Shown one piece after another: positions 26,364 through 35,258 of a DNA stretch of 41,003 nt. Made by a program: the position numbers and the translations under genes. Position 1 is the stretch's first letter, and the number at the start of each line of letters is the position of its first letter. Location: contig JAQYOA010000165.1 in assembly GCA_028727605.1 (NCBI GenBank), forward strand, positions 1 through 41,003, read 5' to 3'. The stretch comes from Lachnospiraceae bacterium (GTDB lineage Bacteria; Bacillota; Clostridia; Lachnospirales; Lachnospiraceae). The notes under the pieces were generated by a model. The model worked only from the letters and a program-made list of their open reading frames with translations, searched no databases and was not told where the DNA came from.

Positions 26364-27191
26364 ATGAGCAAAATAACAGTAAAGCAATTGAGAGAACGAA
26401 TCTATCAGTTTACAGAGTGGGCAAAGGGAACACCGGTGGATGCCTATCTTGTCATCGGCGAAAAGAAGGCTGTTATGCTGGACGGCCTGGAAGCGGCATC
26501 CGGACTGTATGAGATGGCGCGGGAAGTGACAGATCTGCCGCTGGAAATGATTGTTTTGCACGGACATCCGGATCATGCAGGGAGCGGATGCGGAGAGTTT
26601 ATCCGGGAAAACTGCCCGGTTTTTATGCAGGAAGCGGATTATCCATTGTTAAAAGATTTTGATATTTTCTATCCCGCGGAAGCATTTACCTGGATGCAGG
26701 ATGGAGAAATGTTTGATCTGGGAGGCATTTCACTGCAGATGATGAGTTTGCCCGGACATACTCCCGGCTCCTGCGTTTTGTACTGTAAGGAAGAACATAT
26801 TTTGTTCAGTTCAGATTCGCTGGGATCCGGAGATATCTGGATGTGGCTGCCTCACAGTCTTCCCCTTGATACTTATGAAAAGTATCTTGAGGAAGTATAT
26901 GAATTCCTGCGCAGCAGACCTGATACAGTCATCTATCCGGGACATACGGAGCAGATTCCGGATTACCGAAGGGACGGAGAAAAATACATGGATCTCGCCT
27001 ATGTGGAAGATTTGCTGGAGAATACCAGGGCGTTGATTTCGGGTGAGAAAGTTGGAATTCCGGTACCGTCTCTGGCACATAGAATGGGCGAAATTGATGT
27101 AAGAACCCTACAGGGAAAAATTATGATCGGTTACACTTATGATCCGGCAAAACGCAGAACGTCCGGCAAAAATCCGGAAAGCGGCAAATAG
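26364..27191 (+). CDS. MBL-fold metallo-hydrolase
   Basis: The 275-residue protein has the metallo-beta-lactamase fold. The metal-binding motif HGHPDHAG gives His66, His68, Asp70 and His71. Further ligands lie in LPGHTPGS, SSDSLGSG and YPGHTE, in the usual order for glyoxalase II or lactonase-like hydrolases. The substrate cannot be told from sequence. No signal peptide is seen, so it is cytoplasmic. It has its own promoter and is followed by an independent promoter for icd. Confidence 0.9.
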   Translation: MSKITVKQLRERIYQFTEWAKGTPVDAYLVIGEKKAVMLDGLEAASGLYEMAREVTDLPLEMIVLHGHPDHAGSGCGEFIRENCPVFMQEADYPLLKDFDIFYPAEAFTWMQDGEMFDLGGISLQMMSLPGHTPGSCVLYCKEEHILFSSDSLGSGDIWMWLPHSLPLDTYEKYLEEVYEFLRSRPDTVIYPGHTEQIPDYRRDGEKYMDLAYVEDLLENTRALISGEKVGIPVPSLAHRMGEIDVRTLQGKIMIGYTYDPAKRRTSGKNPESGK

Positions 27192-27215
27192 CTGTTTGGT
27201 TGGCGAATTTTGACC

Positions 27216-27244
27216 TTGACAAGTAAATTGAGAGTTTATACAAT
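27216..27244 (+). promoter_or_regulatory. Sigma-A promoter of icd
   Basis: TTGACA, a 17-bp spacer and TACAAT, giving a leader of about 95 nt. No obvious leader terminator is seen, unlike the other nitrogen-linked genes. Confidence 0.8.
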
Positions 27245-27343
27245 TAGGGGGTATATTAGTTTTGTGACATGTCTTATCGGATGTGTTTCGTACCGCAGAA
27301 AAAGGGGCAGTTCCCGGACCCTGCAGACAAAAGGAGGATTATT

Positions 27344-28552
27344 ATGGAAAAAATTCAGATGACAACCCCGCTGGTGGAGATGGACGGAGATGAGATGACC
27401 CGCATCCTCTGGAAGATGATCAAAGATGAGCTTCTGCTCCCATTTATTGATCTGAAGACGGAATATTATGATTTGGGTCTGAAACATCGTGATGAAACCG
27501 GTGATCAGGTAACTGTAGATTCCGCAAAGGCAACGATGAAGTATGGTGTAGCGGTAAAATGTGCGACGATTACTCCGAATGCTGCCAGAATGACCGAATA
27601 CAATCTGAAAGAGATGTGGAAAAGTCCGAATGGTACGATCCGTGCAATGCTGGACGGAACCGTATTCCGCGCACCGATCGTGGTGAAAGGAATTGAGCCT
27701 TGTGTCCGCAACTGGAAAAAACCGATTACAATTGCAAGACATGCCTATGGTGATGTGTATAAAAATACAGAAATGGTAATTCCGGGACCTGGAAAAGTGG
27801 AACTGGTTTATACCGGAGAAGATGGAACGACTATGCGTGAACTGGTACATAATTTTACCGGAGCAGGCGTGGCACAGGGTATGCACAATCTGGATGCATC
27901 TATTGAGAGCTTTGCGAGAAGTTGTTTTGAATATGCTCTTTCAACGAAACAGGATCTGTGGTTTGCAACCAAGGATACTATTTCAAAGAAATATGATCAC
28001 AGATTTAAAGATATCTTTGCTGAAATCTTTGAGGCAGAGTATAAGGAAAAATTTGAAACTGCCGGAATCACCTATTTCTATACTTTGATCGATGATGCGG
28101 TTGCGCGTATCATGAAAGCAGAGGGCGGATTTATCTGGGCCTGCAAGAATTATGACGGAGATGTGATGAGCGATATGGTATCTTCCGCATTCGGATCACT
28201 TGCCATGATGACATCGGTGCTGGTATCTCCTCACGGATATTACGAATATGAGGCGGCGCACGGCACTGTACAGCGTCATTATTATAAGCACCTGAAGGGA
28301 GAGGAGACTTCCACAAACTCTGTGGCTACCATCTTTGCATGGACGGGCGCATTGAGAAAACGCGGTGAGATGGACGGAAATGCAGCTCTTTGCCAGTTCG
28401 CAGACAGTCTGGAAAGCGCTACACTTTCGACTATTGAAAGCGGCAAGATGACCAAAGATCTTGCTTTGATCACTACACTTCCCAATCCAACCGTTTTAAA
28501 CAGCCGTGATTTCATTTTGGCAATCCGCACTGAACTTGAAAAAATGATGTAA
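27344..28552 (+). CDS. icd: NADP-dependent isocitrate dehydrogenase (eukaryote-like type)
   Basis: It oxidatively decarboxylates isocitrate to 2-oxoglutarate with NADP+. The 402 residues match the type II (eukaryote-like) homodimeric enzyme: MDGDEMTR near the start, the substrate loop [41 protein letters not shown] for metal binding, and [18 protein letters not shown] for cofactor. The ATG follows AAGGAGG; an in-frame ATG at 27269 has no ribosome site. In an anaerobe this enzyme mainly makes 2-oxoglutarate for glutamate synthesis, which fits the gltBD-glnA genes nearby. Confidence 0.96.
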   Translation: MEKIQMTTPLVEMDGDEMTRILWKMIKDELLLPFIDLKTEYYDLGLKHRDETGDQVTVDSAKATMKYGVAVKCATITPNAARMTEYNLKEMWKSPNGTIRAMLDGTVFRAPIVVKGIEPCVRNWKKPITIARHAYGDVYKNTEMVIPGPGKVELVYTGEDGTTMRELVHNFTGAGVAQGMHNLDASIESFARSCFEYALSTKQDLWFATKDTISKKYDHRFKDIFAEIFEAEYKEKFETAGITYFYTLIDDAVARIMKAEGGFIWACKNYDGDVMSDMVSSAFGSLAMMTSVLVSPHGYYEYEAAHGTVQRHYYKHLKGEETSTNSVATIFAWTGALRKRGEMDGNAALCQFADSLESATLSTIESGKMTKDLALITTLPNPTVLNSRDFILAIRTELEKMM

Positions 28553-28592
28553 AAAAGAATCCGCACACCTATAATGGTGTGCGGATTCTTTT
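28551..28592. terminator. Bidirectional terminator between icd and the ABC-F gene
   Basis: AAAAAAGAATCCGCACACC pairs with GGTGTGCGGATTCTTTT around the loop TATAAT. The A and T flanks let it work on both strands. It touches both the icd stop and the ABC-F stop codon, so the convergent genes share it. Confidence 0.93.
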
Positions 28593-30510
28593 ATTCTGCC
28601 AGCGTTTCCCATTTTTCATAAAGGATTTCCAGTTCGGATGCAATCGCAGCTTTTTCTTTGCTTCTTTTTACACATTCTGCAGCACTGGTCGCGATTTCCG
28701 GCCTGCTCATCTCCTCGTCAATCTGACTGTCACGGTTTTCCAGTTCTTCAATTCGTTTTTCTGTTTTCTTAAGTTCATTTTCCCTCTTTCTCTGCCGTGC
28801 CTGCTCTTCCTTCTGCGCTTTCCAGTCGAGTTTGGAAGAAGAGAGTTCTGTTTCTGTATTTGCGGATGCGTTTGGGGACTCTTCCGGCGCATAGATTTTT
28901 GTGAGTTCTTCTTTTTTCTCGAGATAATAATCGTAATTACCGATGTAATTGACCAGATTTTGATTTGTCAGTTCCAAAATTCTGGTTGCAGTCTGATTAA
29001 TAAAATACCGGTCATGGGAAACGTAAAGGACAGTTCCTGTATAATCGCGCAGAGCGGCTTCCAGTATTTCCTTTGAAACAATGTCCAGGTGGTTCGTCGG
29101 CTCGTCAAGGATCAGGAAATTTGCATTGGAGAGCATAAGCTTTGCCAGAGAAACCCTTCCGCGTTCACCTCCGCTCAGTGTATGAATCGGCTGAAAGACA
29201 TCGTCATTTGTGAAAAGAAATGCGGCAAGGACATTGCGGATTTCGGTATTGGTCAGGTAAGGGTATTCATCTGAAATTTCCTGGAAAATTGTTTTGTCCA
29301 TATGCAGTACCTGGTGCTCCTGGTCGTAATAACCGATCTGGACACGGCTGCCAAGAGAAAAAGTTCCGGCATCCGGTTTGACAACTTCATTCAGTATTTT
29401 TAATATGGTTGTCTTTCCGGTACCGTTGCTGCCGATCAATGCCACTTTCTCCTGGCGTTTAATTTCAAAATTCAGATCATTGAAAAGCATTTGACCGGGA
29501 AAGGATTTTGAGAGATGTTCGACTGTCAGTACATCATTTCCGCTGGTGATCCGTGGTTCCAGACTGATCCGCATATCGGAGCGAACAGAAGTGGGTTTTT
29601 CCAGAACTTCCATTTTATCAAGCATTTTTTCACGGCTTTGAGCTCTGCGGATGGACTTCTCACGATTGAAGGAGCGAAGCTTTGTAATGACTTCTTCCTG
29701 ATGACGGATTTCCTGCTGCTGATTGAACCAGGCGTGATAGGCGGCTTCCCGAATCATTGCCTTTTTCTGACTGTAGGAAGAATAATTACCGTCGAAGGAG
29801 GTTACTTTTCCGTTGTCGATTTCGACCACCTTAGTGACTACACGATCAAGAAAATAACGATCATGAGAAACAATCAAAACAGCTCCGTTGTAATTCATAA
29901 GATACGTTTCCAGCCATGCAATGGAATCCATATCCAGATGATTGGTAGGCTCATCCAGAAGAATGATATCTGGTTTTGTAAGCAAAAGTTTTCCAAGTGC
30001 AACACGGGTTTTCTGACCTCCTGACAGAGAGGAGATCTGTTTGTCAAACTCACTTTCCCCGAAGCCCAAACCTTTCAGGACACCAGTTACTTCACTGCGG
30101 TATGCGTATCCATTCATAAGCTCAAAGGTGTGCTGGAGGCGATTGTAGGAAGAAAGAAGCTGTTCCAGTTCCTCTTTTGGGCAGGATTTCATGCTTTTTT
30201 CCAGCTCCCGGATTTTACGCTCCATTTCAATCAGTTCCTGTTTTGATGTGAGGACTTCTTCGTATATTGTCAAATGGCCGCTCAGCTCCTGGTGCTGTGC
30301 CAGGTAACCGATTGTCTTTCCTTTTGCGAGAATGACTTCTCCCTGATCAGAAGACATTTCACCGATGATAATCTTCAGCAAGGTTGATTTGCCGGCACCA
30401 TTGATGCCGATCAAAGCGGCTTTTTCCCGTTCTTCTATGTGAAAGGATGCATTTCGAATTATTTCATTTGTCCCGAAGGATTTTGTGACATTCTGACATG
30501 CAAGAATCAT
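28591..30510 (-). CDS. ABC-F family ATPase (YdiF-like)
   Basis: The 639 residues hold two ABC ATPase domains without membrane helices. Walker A motifs are GINGAGKST and GSNGTGKTT; signatures are LSGGQKTRVAL and LSGGERGRVSL; Walker B motifs are IILLDEPTNHLD and FLILDEPTNHLD. The interdomain linker (about 235-320) is long and charged, and a coiled-coil tail fills the last ~100 residues. ABC-F proteins act on the ribosome, as translation factors or in antibiotic protection; the tail and position beside rex resemble Bacillus YdiF rather than a resistance factor. The ATG at 30510 follows TTGGAGG; an in-frame ATG at 30549 lacks a ribosome site. Confidence 0.94.
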   Translation of the reverse strand: MILACQNVTKSFGTNEIIRNASFHIEEREKAALIGINGAGKSTLLKIIIGEMSSDQGEVILAKGKTIGYLAQHQELSGHLTIYEEVLTSKQELIEMERKIRELEKSMKSCPKEELEQLLSSYNRLQHTFELMNGYAYRSEVTGVLKGLGFGESEFDKQISSLSGGQKTRVALGKLLLTKPDIILLDEPTNHLDMDSIAWLETYLMNYNGAVLIVSHDRYFLDRVVTKVVEIDNGKVTSFDGNYSSYSQKKAMIREAAYHAWFNQQQEIRHQEEVITKLRSFNREKSIRRAQSREKMLDKMEVLEKPTSVRSDMRISLEPRITSGNDVLTVEHLSKSFPGQMLFNDLNFEIKRQEKVALIGSNGTGKTTILKILNEVVKPDAGTFSLGSRVQIGYYDQEHQVLHMDKTIFQEISDEYPYLTNTEIRNVLAAFLFTNDDVFQPIHTLSGGERGRVSLAKLMLSNANFLILDEPTNHLDIVSKEILEAALRDYTGTVLYVSHDRYFINQTATRILELTNQNLVNYIGNYDYYLEKKEELTKIYAPEESPNASANTETELSSSKLDWKAQKEEQARQRKRENELKKTEKRIEELENRDSQIDEEMSRPEIATSAAECVKRSKEKAAIASELEILYEKWETLAE

Positions 30511-30558
30511 AGCAGTTCCTCCAATTTTTATCTTTTGATATTGAGTCAAATATCTTTT

Positions 30559-30587
30559 ATTATAGAAAAGATAGAAGAAAATTTCAA
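30559..30587 (-). promoter_or_regulatory. Sigma-A promoter of the ABC-F gene
   Basis: On the minus strand TTGAAA (30587-30582), a 17-bp spacer and TATAAT (30564-30559). It lies back-to-back with the rex promoter, 7 bp apart. Confidence 0.75.
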
Positions 30588-30594
30588 GAAATCT

Positions 30595-30623
30595 TTGACA
30601 ATTTTATCACATACATATATAAT
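30595..30623 (+). promoter_or_regulatory. Consensus sigma-A promoter of rex
   Basis: TTGACA, a 17-bp spacer and TATAAT, all perfect consensus. The leader is long, about 145 nt. Confidence 0.88.
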
Positions 30624-30683
30624 TAAACTAAGTGCAGCTGTTTTTTGAAAAATCAGAAAATTAATTGGGGGAAAGCAGCTGTG

Positions 30684-30752
30684 TTCACACCAGAATCGGA
30701 ACACAATTTACATAAGCAAGCGGATATATTGCAAATTGTGGGCTTGTGTGAA
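30684..30752 (+). repeat. Nested inverted repeats in the rex leader
   Basis: TTCACAC (30684-30690) with GTGTGAA (30746-30752), and inside it CACAATTT (30702-30709) with AAATTGTG (30733-30740). The two stems could stack, separated by an uneven internal loop. The half-sites resemble Rex-type TTGTGAA sequences, but I do not find the standard contiguous Rex operator. Confidence 0.5.
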
Positions 30753-30775
30753 TGTACAGTAAGGAGGAATTTATC

Positions 30776-31438
30776 TTGGAAGAAAAGGGGATATCACGTG
30801 CTGTTATAAAACGGCTTCCTCGATATTATCGTTATTTGGGGGAACTGCTGCAAGACGGAGTTGAGCGGATCTCTTCAAGCGAACTGAGTGACCGTATGAA
30901 AGTGACTGCTTCACAGATCCGTCAGGATCTGAATAATTTCGGCGGGTTCGGACAGCAGGGATATGGTTACAATGTTCGTTATCTTTATACGGAAATCGGT
31001 AAAATACTGGGTCTGGATCGTATTCATAATATGATTATTGTGGGCGCGGGAAATCTTGGCCAGGCGCTTGCAAATTACTCGGCTTTTGAGAGAAGCGGAT
31101 TTAAGACAGTTGGTATTTTTGATGTCAATCCGGTACTGAAAGGGGTAACGGTACGCGGGATAGAAATTCGGATGGTTGACGAGCTGCCCGAATTTATCCG
31201 TGAAAACAATGTTGAGATTGCAGCACTGACACTGCCGAAATCGAGAGCGGTTGAGATGGCGACGGTTCTGGTAGATAATGGGGTGAAGGCGATCTGGAAT
31301 TTTGCGCATACAGATTTAAATCTTACATTACCGGATGATATTATCGTTGAGAATGTACATCTTTCTGAAAGTTTAATGCGTCTGTCCTATAATCTGACGC
31401 GTTATGAGGCGGAACACAGAACAAATCACGGAAAATAA
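30776..31438 (+). CDS. rex: Redox-sensing transcriptional repressor Rex
   Basis: Rex binds DNA when NAD+ is high and leaves it when NADH rises, controlling fermentation genes. The protein has an N-terminal winged helix (about 1-80, with RLPRYYRYLGEL and SSSELSDRMKVTASQIRQDL) and a Rossmann domain with VGAGNLGQAL. The likely start is TTG at 30776: a perfect AAGGAGG lies 8 nt before it, and the protein then begins like other Rex proteins. An in-frame ATG at 30752 would put that ribosome site inside the gene and has none of its own. The length from TTG is 220 residues. Confidence 0.95.
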   Translation: MEEKGISRAVIKRLPRYYRYLGELLQDGVERISSSELSDRMKVTASQIRQDLNNFGGFGQQGYGYNVRYLYTEIGKILGLDRIHNMIIVGAGNLGQALANYSAFERSGFKTVGIFDVNPVLKGVTVRGIEIRMVDELPEFIRENNVEIAALTLPKSRAVEMATVLVDNGVKAIWNFAHTDLNLTLPDDIIVENVHLSESLMRLSYNLTRYEAEHRTNHGK

Positions 31439-31460
31439 TCCGATAGAATTGTCTTTGAAA

Positions 31461-31487
31461 CAGGCGGGACTAAATTGGTCCCGCCTG
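31461..31487. terminator. Hairpin after rex, possible terminator
   Basis: CAGGCGGGAC pairs perfectly with GTCCCGCCTG around a 7-nt loop. No U-run follows on the plus strand, so termination is uncertain and the next gene may be co-transcribed with rex. Confidence 0.5.
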
Positions 31488-31533
31488 ATATAATATGAGC
31501 CAGTTTATATCAGTTTTTATGGGAGAGAAGATT

Positions 31534-33066
31534 ATGAAACGGATGGTAACAGGGAAACAGATGAAAGAGGCAGATTCCTATACGATCAAAGAGCTTGGCG
31601 TTCCTTCTCTTGTGTTGATGGAAAGAGCTGCTCTTTGTGTGGCAGATGAGGTATGTTCCGGCAACTACAATACGGACAATATTCTGATTGTCTGTGGGAC
31701 AGGAAATAATGGCGGAGATGGTGCGGCAATAGGCAGGATTCTGCATGAACGAGGGTATCATGTATCAATTTTCTGCGTAGGCAAAAGAGAAAAATACAGT
31801 GAGGAAATGGAAATACAGTATAAAATTGCTGAAAAATATGGTGTCGCTATGGTTAAGAATCCCATCTTTGGGGAATATACTGTTATCATAGATGCCATCT
31901 TTGGAATCGGGCTGTCGAGACCGCTGACTGGAATATTTGCAGATACGGTGGAACGGATGAACAGAAGCGGCGTACCTGTAATTGCAGTGGACATACCATC
32001 CGGAATTCATACAGATACCGGAGCTGTTCTGGGGGTCGGAGTGCGGGCTGTTTCCACGGTGACATTTGCTCATGCAAAGCCGGGCCTGTTTCTGTATCCA
32101 GGCAGGGAATATGCAGGCCGGGTGCTTGTGCGGGAAATCGGAATCAAGGCTTTGCAGAGGGAAGAGGAAGAGCCTTTGTATCAGATGGCAGAAGAAAAAG
32201 ATCTGGAATGGATGAATTTTCGCGATCCGAAAGGAAATAAAGGGACCTTCGGAAAAGTTCTTGTGATCGCCGGATCAGATGAAATGTGCGGAGCTGCCAT
32301 TTTATGTGCCAGGGCTGTCCTTGGGAGCGGAGCAGGGATGGTGAAGATCTTTACTGAAAAATCCAATCGCACTCCCATCCTTGCTGCGTTTCCGGAAGCG
32401 ATGGTTTCCACCTGGCAGATGGATCAGCCGATCCCAAGAGAAAAACTGGTTCGGGACATCAGATGGTGTGATGCAGTCGTGATCGGGCCGGGAATCGGAA
32501 TGTCAGAAAAAGCGAAGGAGATTTTACGTCTGACACTTCAGGAGGCAAAGCAGCCTTTGGTGCTTGATGCGGATGCGCTGAATCTTCTGAGTCTCGATTC
32601 GGCGCTCCTTTCTTCGTGCAAGGCAGTACGTATTCTGACTCCTCACGTGGGAGAACTTTCAAGATTGCTGGGGTGGGAAATCGCCGAAATAAAGCAGAAT
32701 CCTGTAAGCGCAGCGCAAAGAGCGGCAGAAGAGTATGGGGCATGCTGTGTGCTGAAAGATGCGGTGACAGTGACTGCCGGGAGAGCGGAAAAACAGGATG
32801 TTGTATACATAAACCGTTCCGGATCTCATGCCCTTGCAACTGCCGGGAGCGGAGATGTCCTCGCCGGAATTATCGGAGCATTTGCGGCGAAAACGGTATG
32901 TGAGAAGAAAGCGGATTTTTTGAAAGCAAGTGCTCTTGCCGTATATTTTCATGGCCGTGCGGGAGAAAAGGCGGCAGAACGGATGGGAGCGGCATCTGTT
33001 ACTGCATCTGCAGTGATCGACTCCTTTGGAAATGTGACAAATGGAGCAAAAACAATCAGGGTGTAA
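31534..33066 (+). CDS. nnr: Bifunctional NAD(P)H-hydrate epimerase/dehydratase
   Basis: It repairs hydrated NADH and NADPH. The 510 residues combine an N-terminal epimerase (about 1-205, with GTGNNGGDGAAIGRIL and AVDIPSGIHTDTG) and a C-terminal ADP-dependent dehydratase (about 220-505, with LDADALNLL, LTPHVGELSRLLG and the nucleotide loop TAGSGDVLAGIIGAF). GGGAGAGAAG precedes the ATG at 31534. An in-frame ATG at 31519 could also serve. It lies downstream of rex, another NADH-linked protein. Confidence 0.94.
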   Translation: MKRMVTGKQMKEADSYTIKELGVPSLVLMERAALCVADEVCSGNYNTDNILIVCGTGNNGGDGAAIGRILHERGYHVSIFCVGKREKYSEEMEIQYKIAEKYGVAMVKNPIFGEYTVIIDAIFGIGLSRPLTGIFADTVERMNRSGVPVIAVDIPSGIHTDTGAVLGVGVRAVSTVTFAHAKPGLFLYPGREYAGRVLVREIGIKALQREEEEPLYQMAEEKDLEWMNFRDPKGNKGTFGKVLVIAGSDEMCGAAILCARAVLGSGAGMVKIFTEKSNRTPILAAFPEAMVSTWQMDQPIPREKLVRDIRWCDAVVIGPGIGMSEKAKEILRLTLQEAKQPLVLDADALNLLSLDSALLSSCKAVRILTPHVGELSRLLGWEIAEIKQNPVSAAQRAAEEYGACCVLKDAVTVTAGRAEKQDVVYINRSGSHALATAGSGDVLAGIIGAFAAKTVCEKKADFLKASALAVYFHGRAGEKAAERMGAASVTASAVIDSFGNVTNGAKTIRV

Positions 33067-33194
33067 GAATGTGTGAATACCTCCGCAGAAAGCTGGGAAT
33101 ACTAAAGGTGAAAAGAAGACAGTAACCAAAAGTTAATGAAACAGCAGCGGTTCATGTAAAAACATGACAGCGGTAAATCGGAGTGTGAACACAA

Positions 33195-33542
33195 TTGGTA
33201 ATCAAGCGAGGAGATGTATATTATGCAGATCTTAGGCCTGTTGTCGGCAGTGAACAGGGCGGTGTCCGTCCGGTGCTGATTATTCAGAATGACATTGGAA
33301 ACCGACACAGTCCGACAGTCATCTGCGCAGCCATTACATCAAAAATGAATAAGGCCAAACTGCCGACGCATATCGAAATCGAAGCGACTTCCTACGGGAT
33401 TGTACGGGACTCTGTCATTCTTCTGGAACAGCTGAGAACCATCGATAAAAGACGCCTGAAAGATAAAATCTGCCATCTGTCCCCGGAACAGCTCTCACAG
33501 GTTGACGAAGCGCTGAAGATTAGTCTCGACTTGGCTACATAG
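33195..33542 (+). CDS. MazF/PemK family endoribonuclease toxin, no adjacent antitoxin
   Basis: The 115-residue protein matches MazF (EndoA/NdoA-like): [30 protein letters not shown], the [17 protein letters not shown] loop, and [11 protein letters not shown]. Such toxins cleave mRNA at short sites. The start is TTG, with GGAG 11 nt upstream and no in-frame ATG nearby. The 128 bp before it contain no antitoxin-like gene; the only ATG frame found (33069) is 18 codons. A 6-bp hairpin (TCATGT/ACATGA) lies at about 33155-33170. The antitoxin, if any, must be elsewhere. Confidence 0.93.
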   Translation: MVIKRGDVYYADLRPVVGSEQGGVRPVLIIQNDIGNRHSPTVICAAITSKMNKAKLPTHIEIEATSYGIVRDSVILLEQLRTIDKRRLKDKICHLSPEQLSQVDEALKISLDLAT

Positions 33543-33543
33543 C

Positions 33544-33572
33544 TTGACGAATGTGGCAGAACGTGATATATT
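33544..33572 (+). promoter_or_regulatory. Sigma-A promoter of yebC
   Basis: TTGACG, a 17-bp spacer and TATATT, starting right after the mazF stop codon. The predicted start is about 33579. Confidence 0.75.
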
Positions 33573-33580
33573 TTACAAGA

Positions 33581-33646
33581 GCATGCCTGAAAAAATACAG
33601 GCATGCCTTCGCTATGGAAAAAGAACTTCGGGTTTTTATTCCCGAA
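33581..33646 (+). other. Two stem-loops in the yebC leader
   Basis: GCATGCCTG (33581-33589) pairs perfectly with CAGGCATGC (33598-33606) around AAAAAATA, right at the 5' end of the transcript. A second hairpin, TTCGGG/CCCGAA, spans 33627-33646 with a U-rich loop. Neither is followed by a clear U-run. Confidence 0.55.
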
Positions 33647-33684
33647 TCCCGAAACACTTTATTATAAGAAGGAGAGACAAAAAG

Positions 33685-34413
33685 ATGTCAGGACATTCAA
33701 AGTTTGCCAATATTAAGCATAAGAAAGAAAAAAATGACGCAAAGAAGGGTAAGATCTTTACCATTATCGGGCGTGAAATTGTGATCGCTGTGAAGGAAGG
33801 CGGCCCGGATCCGGCGAATAACAGCAAACTGCGTGATGTTATTGCAAAGGCAAAAGCGAACAACATGCCAAATGATACGATTGACCGTGGAATTAAGAAA
33901 GCTGCCGGTGACGGAAATGCGGACAATTATGAACGTATTACATATGAAGGGTATGGTCCGAACGGCATTGCAATTATCGTTGAAACTCTGACTGACAATA
34001 AAAATCGTACTGCAGCCAATGTCAGAAGCGCATTTACGAAAGGAAACGGAAATGTCGGAACACCAGGCTGCGTTTCTTATATGTTTGACAAAAAGGGACA
34101 GATCATCATCGACAAGGAAGAGTGTGAGATGGACGGAGATGATCTGATGATGATCGCGCTGGATGCAGGAGCGGAAGATTTTAGTGAAGAGGAGGATAGC
34201 TTTGAGATTCTCACTTCACCGGATGATTTTTCTGCGGTTCGTGAAACTCTCGAAAAAGAAGGCATCCCGATGGCAGAAGCAGATGTTACTATGATACCCC
34301 AGAATTATATTGCGCTTACCGATGAGCAGGCGTTGAAAGATCTGAACCGCACACTGGATCTTCTGGAAGAAGATGATGATGTGCAGTATGTATACACAAA
34401 TCTGGATGAATAA
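33685..34413 (+). CDS. yebC: YebC/PmpR family protein
   Basis: The 242-residue protein shows the family start [25 protein letters not shown], then [14 protein letters not shown], the acidic [11 protein letters not shown] segment, and [16 protein letters not shown]. Family members have been described as transcription regulators and, more recently, as factors that relieve ribosome stalling. The ATG at 33685 is decided by GAAGGAG; the frame is open 47 codons further upstream but covers the promoter and leader hairpins. It has its own promoter. Confidence 0.95.
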   Translation: MSGHSKFANIKHKKEKNDAKKGKIFTIIGREIVIAVKEGGPDPANNSKLRDVIAKAKANNMPNDTIDRGIKKAAGDGNADNYERITYEGYGPNGIAIIVETLTDNKNRTAANVRSAFTKGNGNVGTPGCVSYMFDKKGQIIIDKEECEMDGDDLMMIALDAGAEDFSEEEDSFEILTSPDDFSAVRETLEKEGIPMAEADVTMIPQNYIALTDEQALKDLNRTLDLLEEDDDVQYVYTNLDE

Positions 34414-34496
34414 AAAGCTTTTCTGAGCCGCATACTTCTAATAAGAGCGTGGACGGCAGATGCCATTCGCGGAATAAGTCAAGAGAGGTATGCATT

Positions 34497-35150
34497 ATGG
34501 AAGATCAGAAAAATTCAAGCAAAACAGATGAAAATATTGTGGAACTGAAAACCGGTATCTATATGCTGTCGATTATCGGCGAGGTGGAAGGTCATGAAGG
34601 GCTGGGAGACCGTGCCAAAACGACGAAATATGAGCATATTCTCCCCACTCTTGCGCGGGTGGAGGACAGCAGTGAGATACAGGGGTTACTGATCCTTCTG
34701 AATACCGTAGGCGGAGATGTGGAGGCAGGTCTTGCGATTGCTGAGATGATTGCATCCATGAGTAAGCCTACGGTTTCGCTTGTTCTCGGGGGAGGTCATT
34801 CCATTGGCGTTCCGCTGGCTGTGTCAGCGGATTATTCTTTTATCGTGCCGAGCGGTACGATGGTGATTCATCCTGTTCGGACAAACGGAATGTTTATCGG
34901 AGTGGCTCAGACTTACCGAAATATGGAAAAAACTCAGGACCGCATTACAACCTTTGTATCGTCGCATTCCGGTATTTCAAAAGAAAGACTGGAGGAACTG
35001 ATGCTGGATACTTCTATGCTTGTCAAGGATGTGGGAACCATGCTGGAAGGACCGGAAGCGGTGAAAGAAGGTCTGATCGATGAAGTCGGAGGAATCTCGG
35101 CAGCACTGGAGAAACTCTATGATCTGATGAAACAAAGGGAACATCGATGA
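34497..35150 (+). CDS. tepA: ClpP-like serine peptidase (TepA family)
   Basis: The 217 residues have the ClpP/crotonase-like fold: LLILLNTVGGDVEAGLAIAEMI, a serine in GGGHSIGVPLA as nucleophile, and His in VIHPVRTNG. It resembles Bacillus TepA/YmfB, a ClpP relative whose role is poorly defined. Order with uppP and ftsK/spoIIIE downstream recalls the Bacillus tepA-spoIIIE neighbourhood. AGAGAGG precedes the ATG; an in-frame ATG at 34449 lacks a site. It may act in sporulation or protein quality control, but this is inference. Confidence 0.88.
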   Translation: MEDQKNSSKTDENIVELKTGIYMLSIIGEVEGHEGLGDRAKTTKYEHILPTLARVEDSSEIQGLLILLNTVGGDVEAGLAIAEMIASMSKPTVSLVLGGGHSIGVPLAVSADYSFIVPSGTMVIHPVRTNGMFIGVAQTYRNMEKTQDRITTFVSSHSGISKERLEELMLDTSMLVKDVGTMLEGPEAVKEGLIDEVGGISAALEKLYDLMKQREHR

Positions 35151-35168
35151 ATTGCATTCGACTTTTCA

Positions 35169-35197
35169 TTGTATTCAGAAGTGCTTTATGATAAAAT
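35169..35197 (+). promoter_or_regulatory. Probable sigma-A promoter of uppP
   Basis: TTGTAT, a 17-bp spacer and TAAAAT, about 60 nt before the ATG. The -35 box is weak. Confidence 0.6.
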
Positions 35198-35258
35198 AGG
35201 AACGATCTGAAATGGCAGCAGGAGCTGCATAATAGCTGCAAAGGATTAGGTTTTTGAC

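Noticed and set aside
30680-33196. Ten-base matches between the rex leader and the mazF start (TGTGTTCACA/TGTGAACACA and GAACACAATT)
   Set aside because: They are short, and only two sites are seen, with different relations to the genes. They could be chance, so I do not call them operators.
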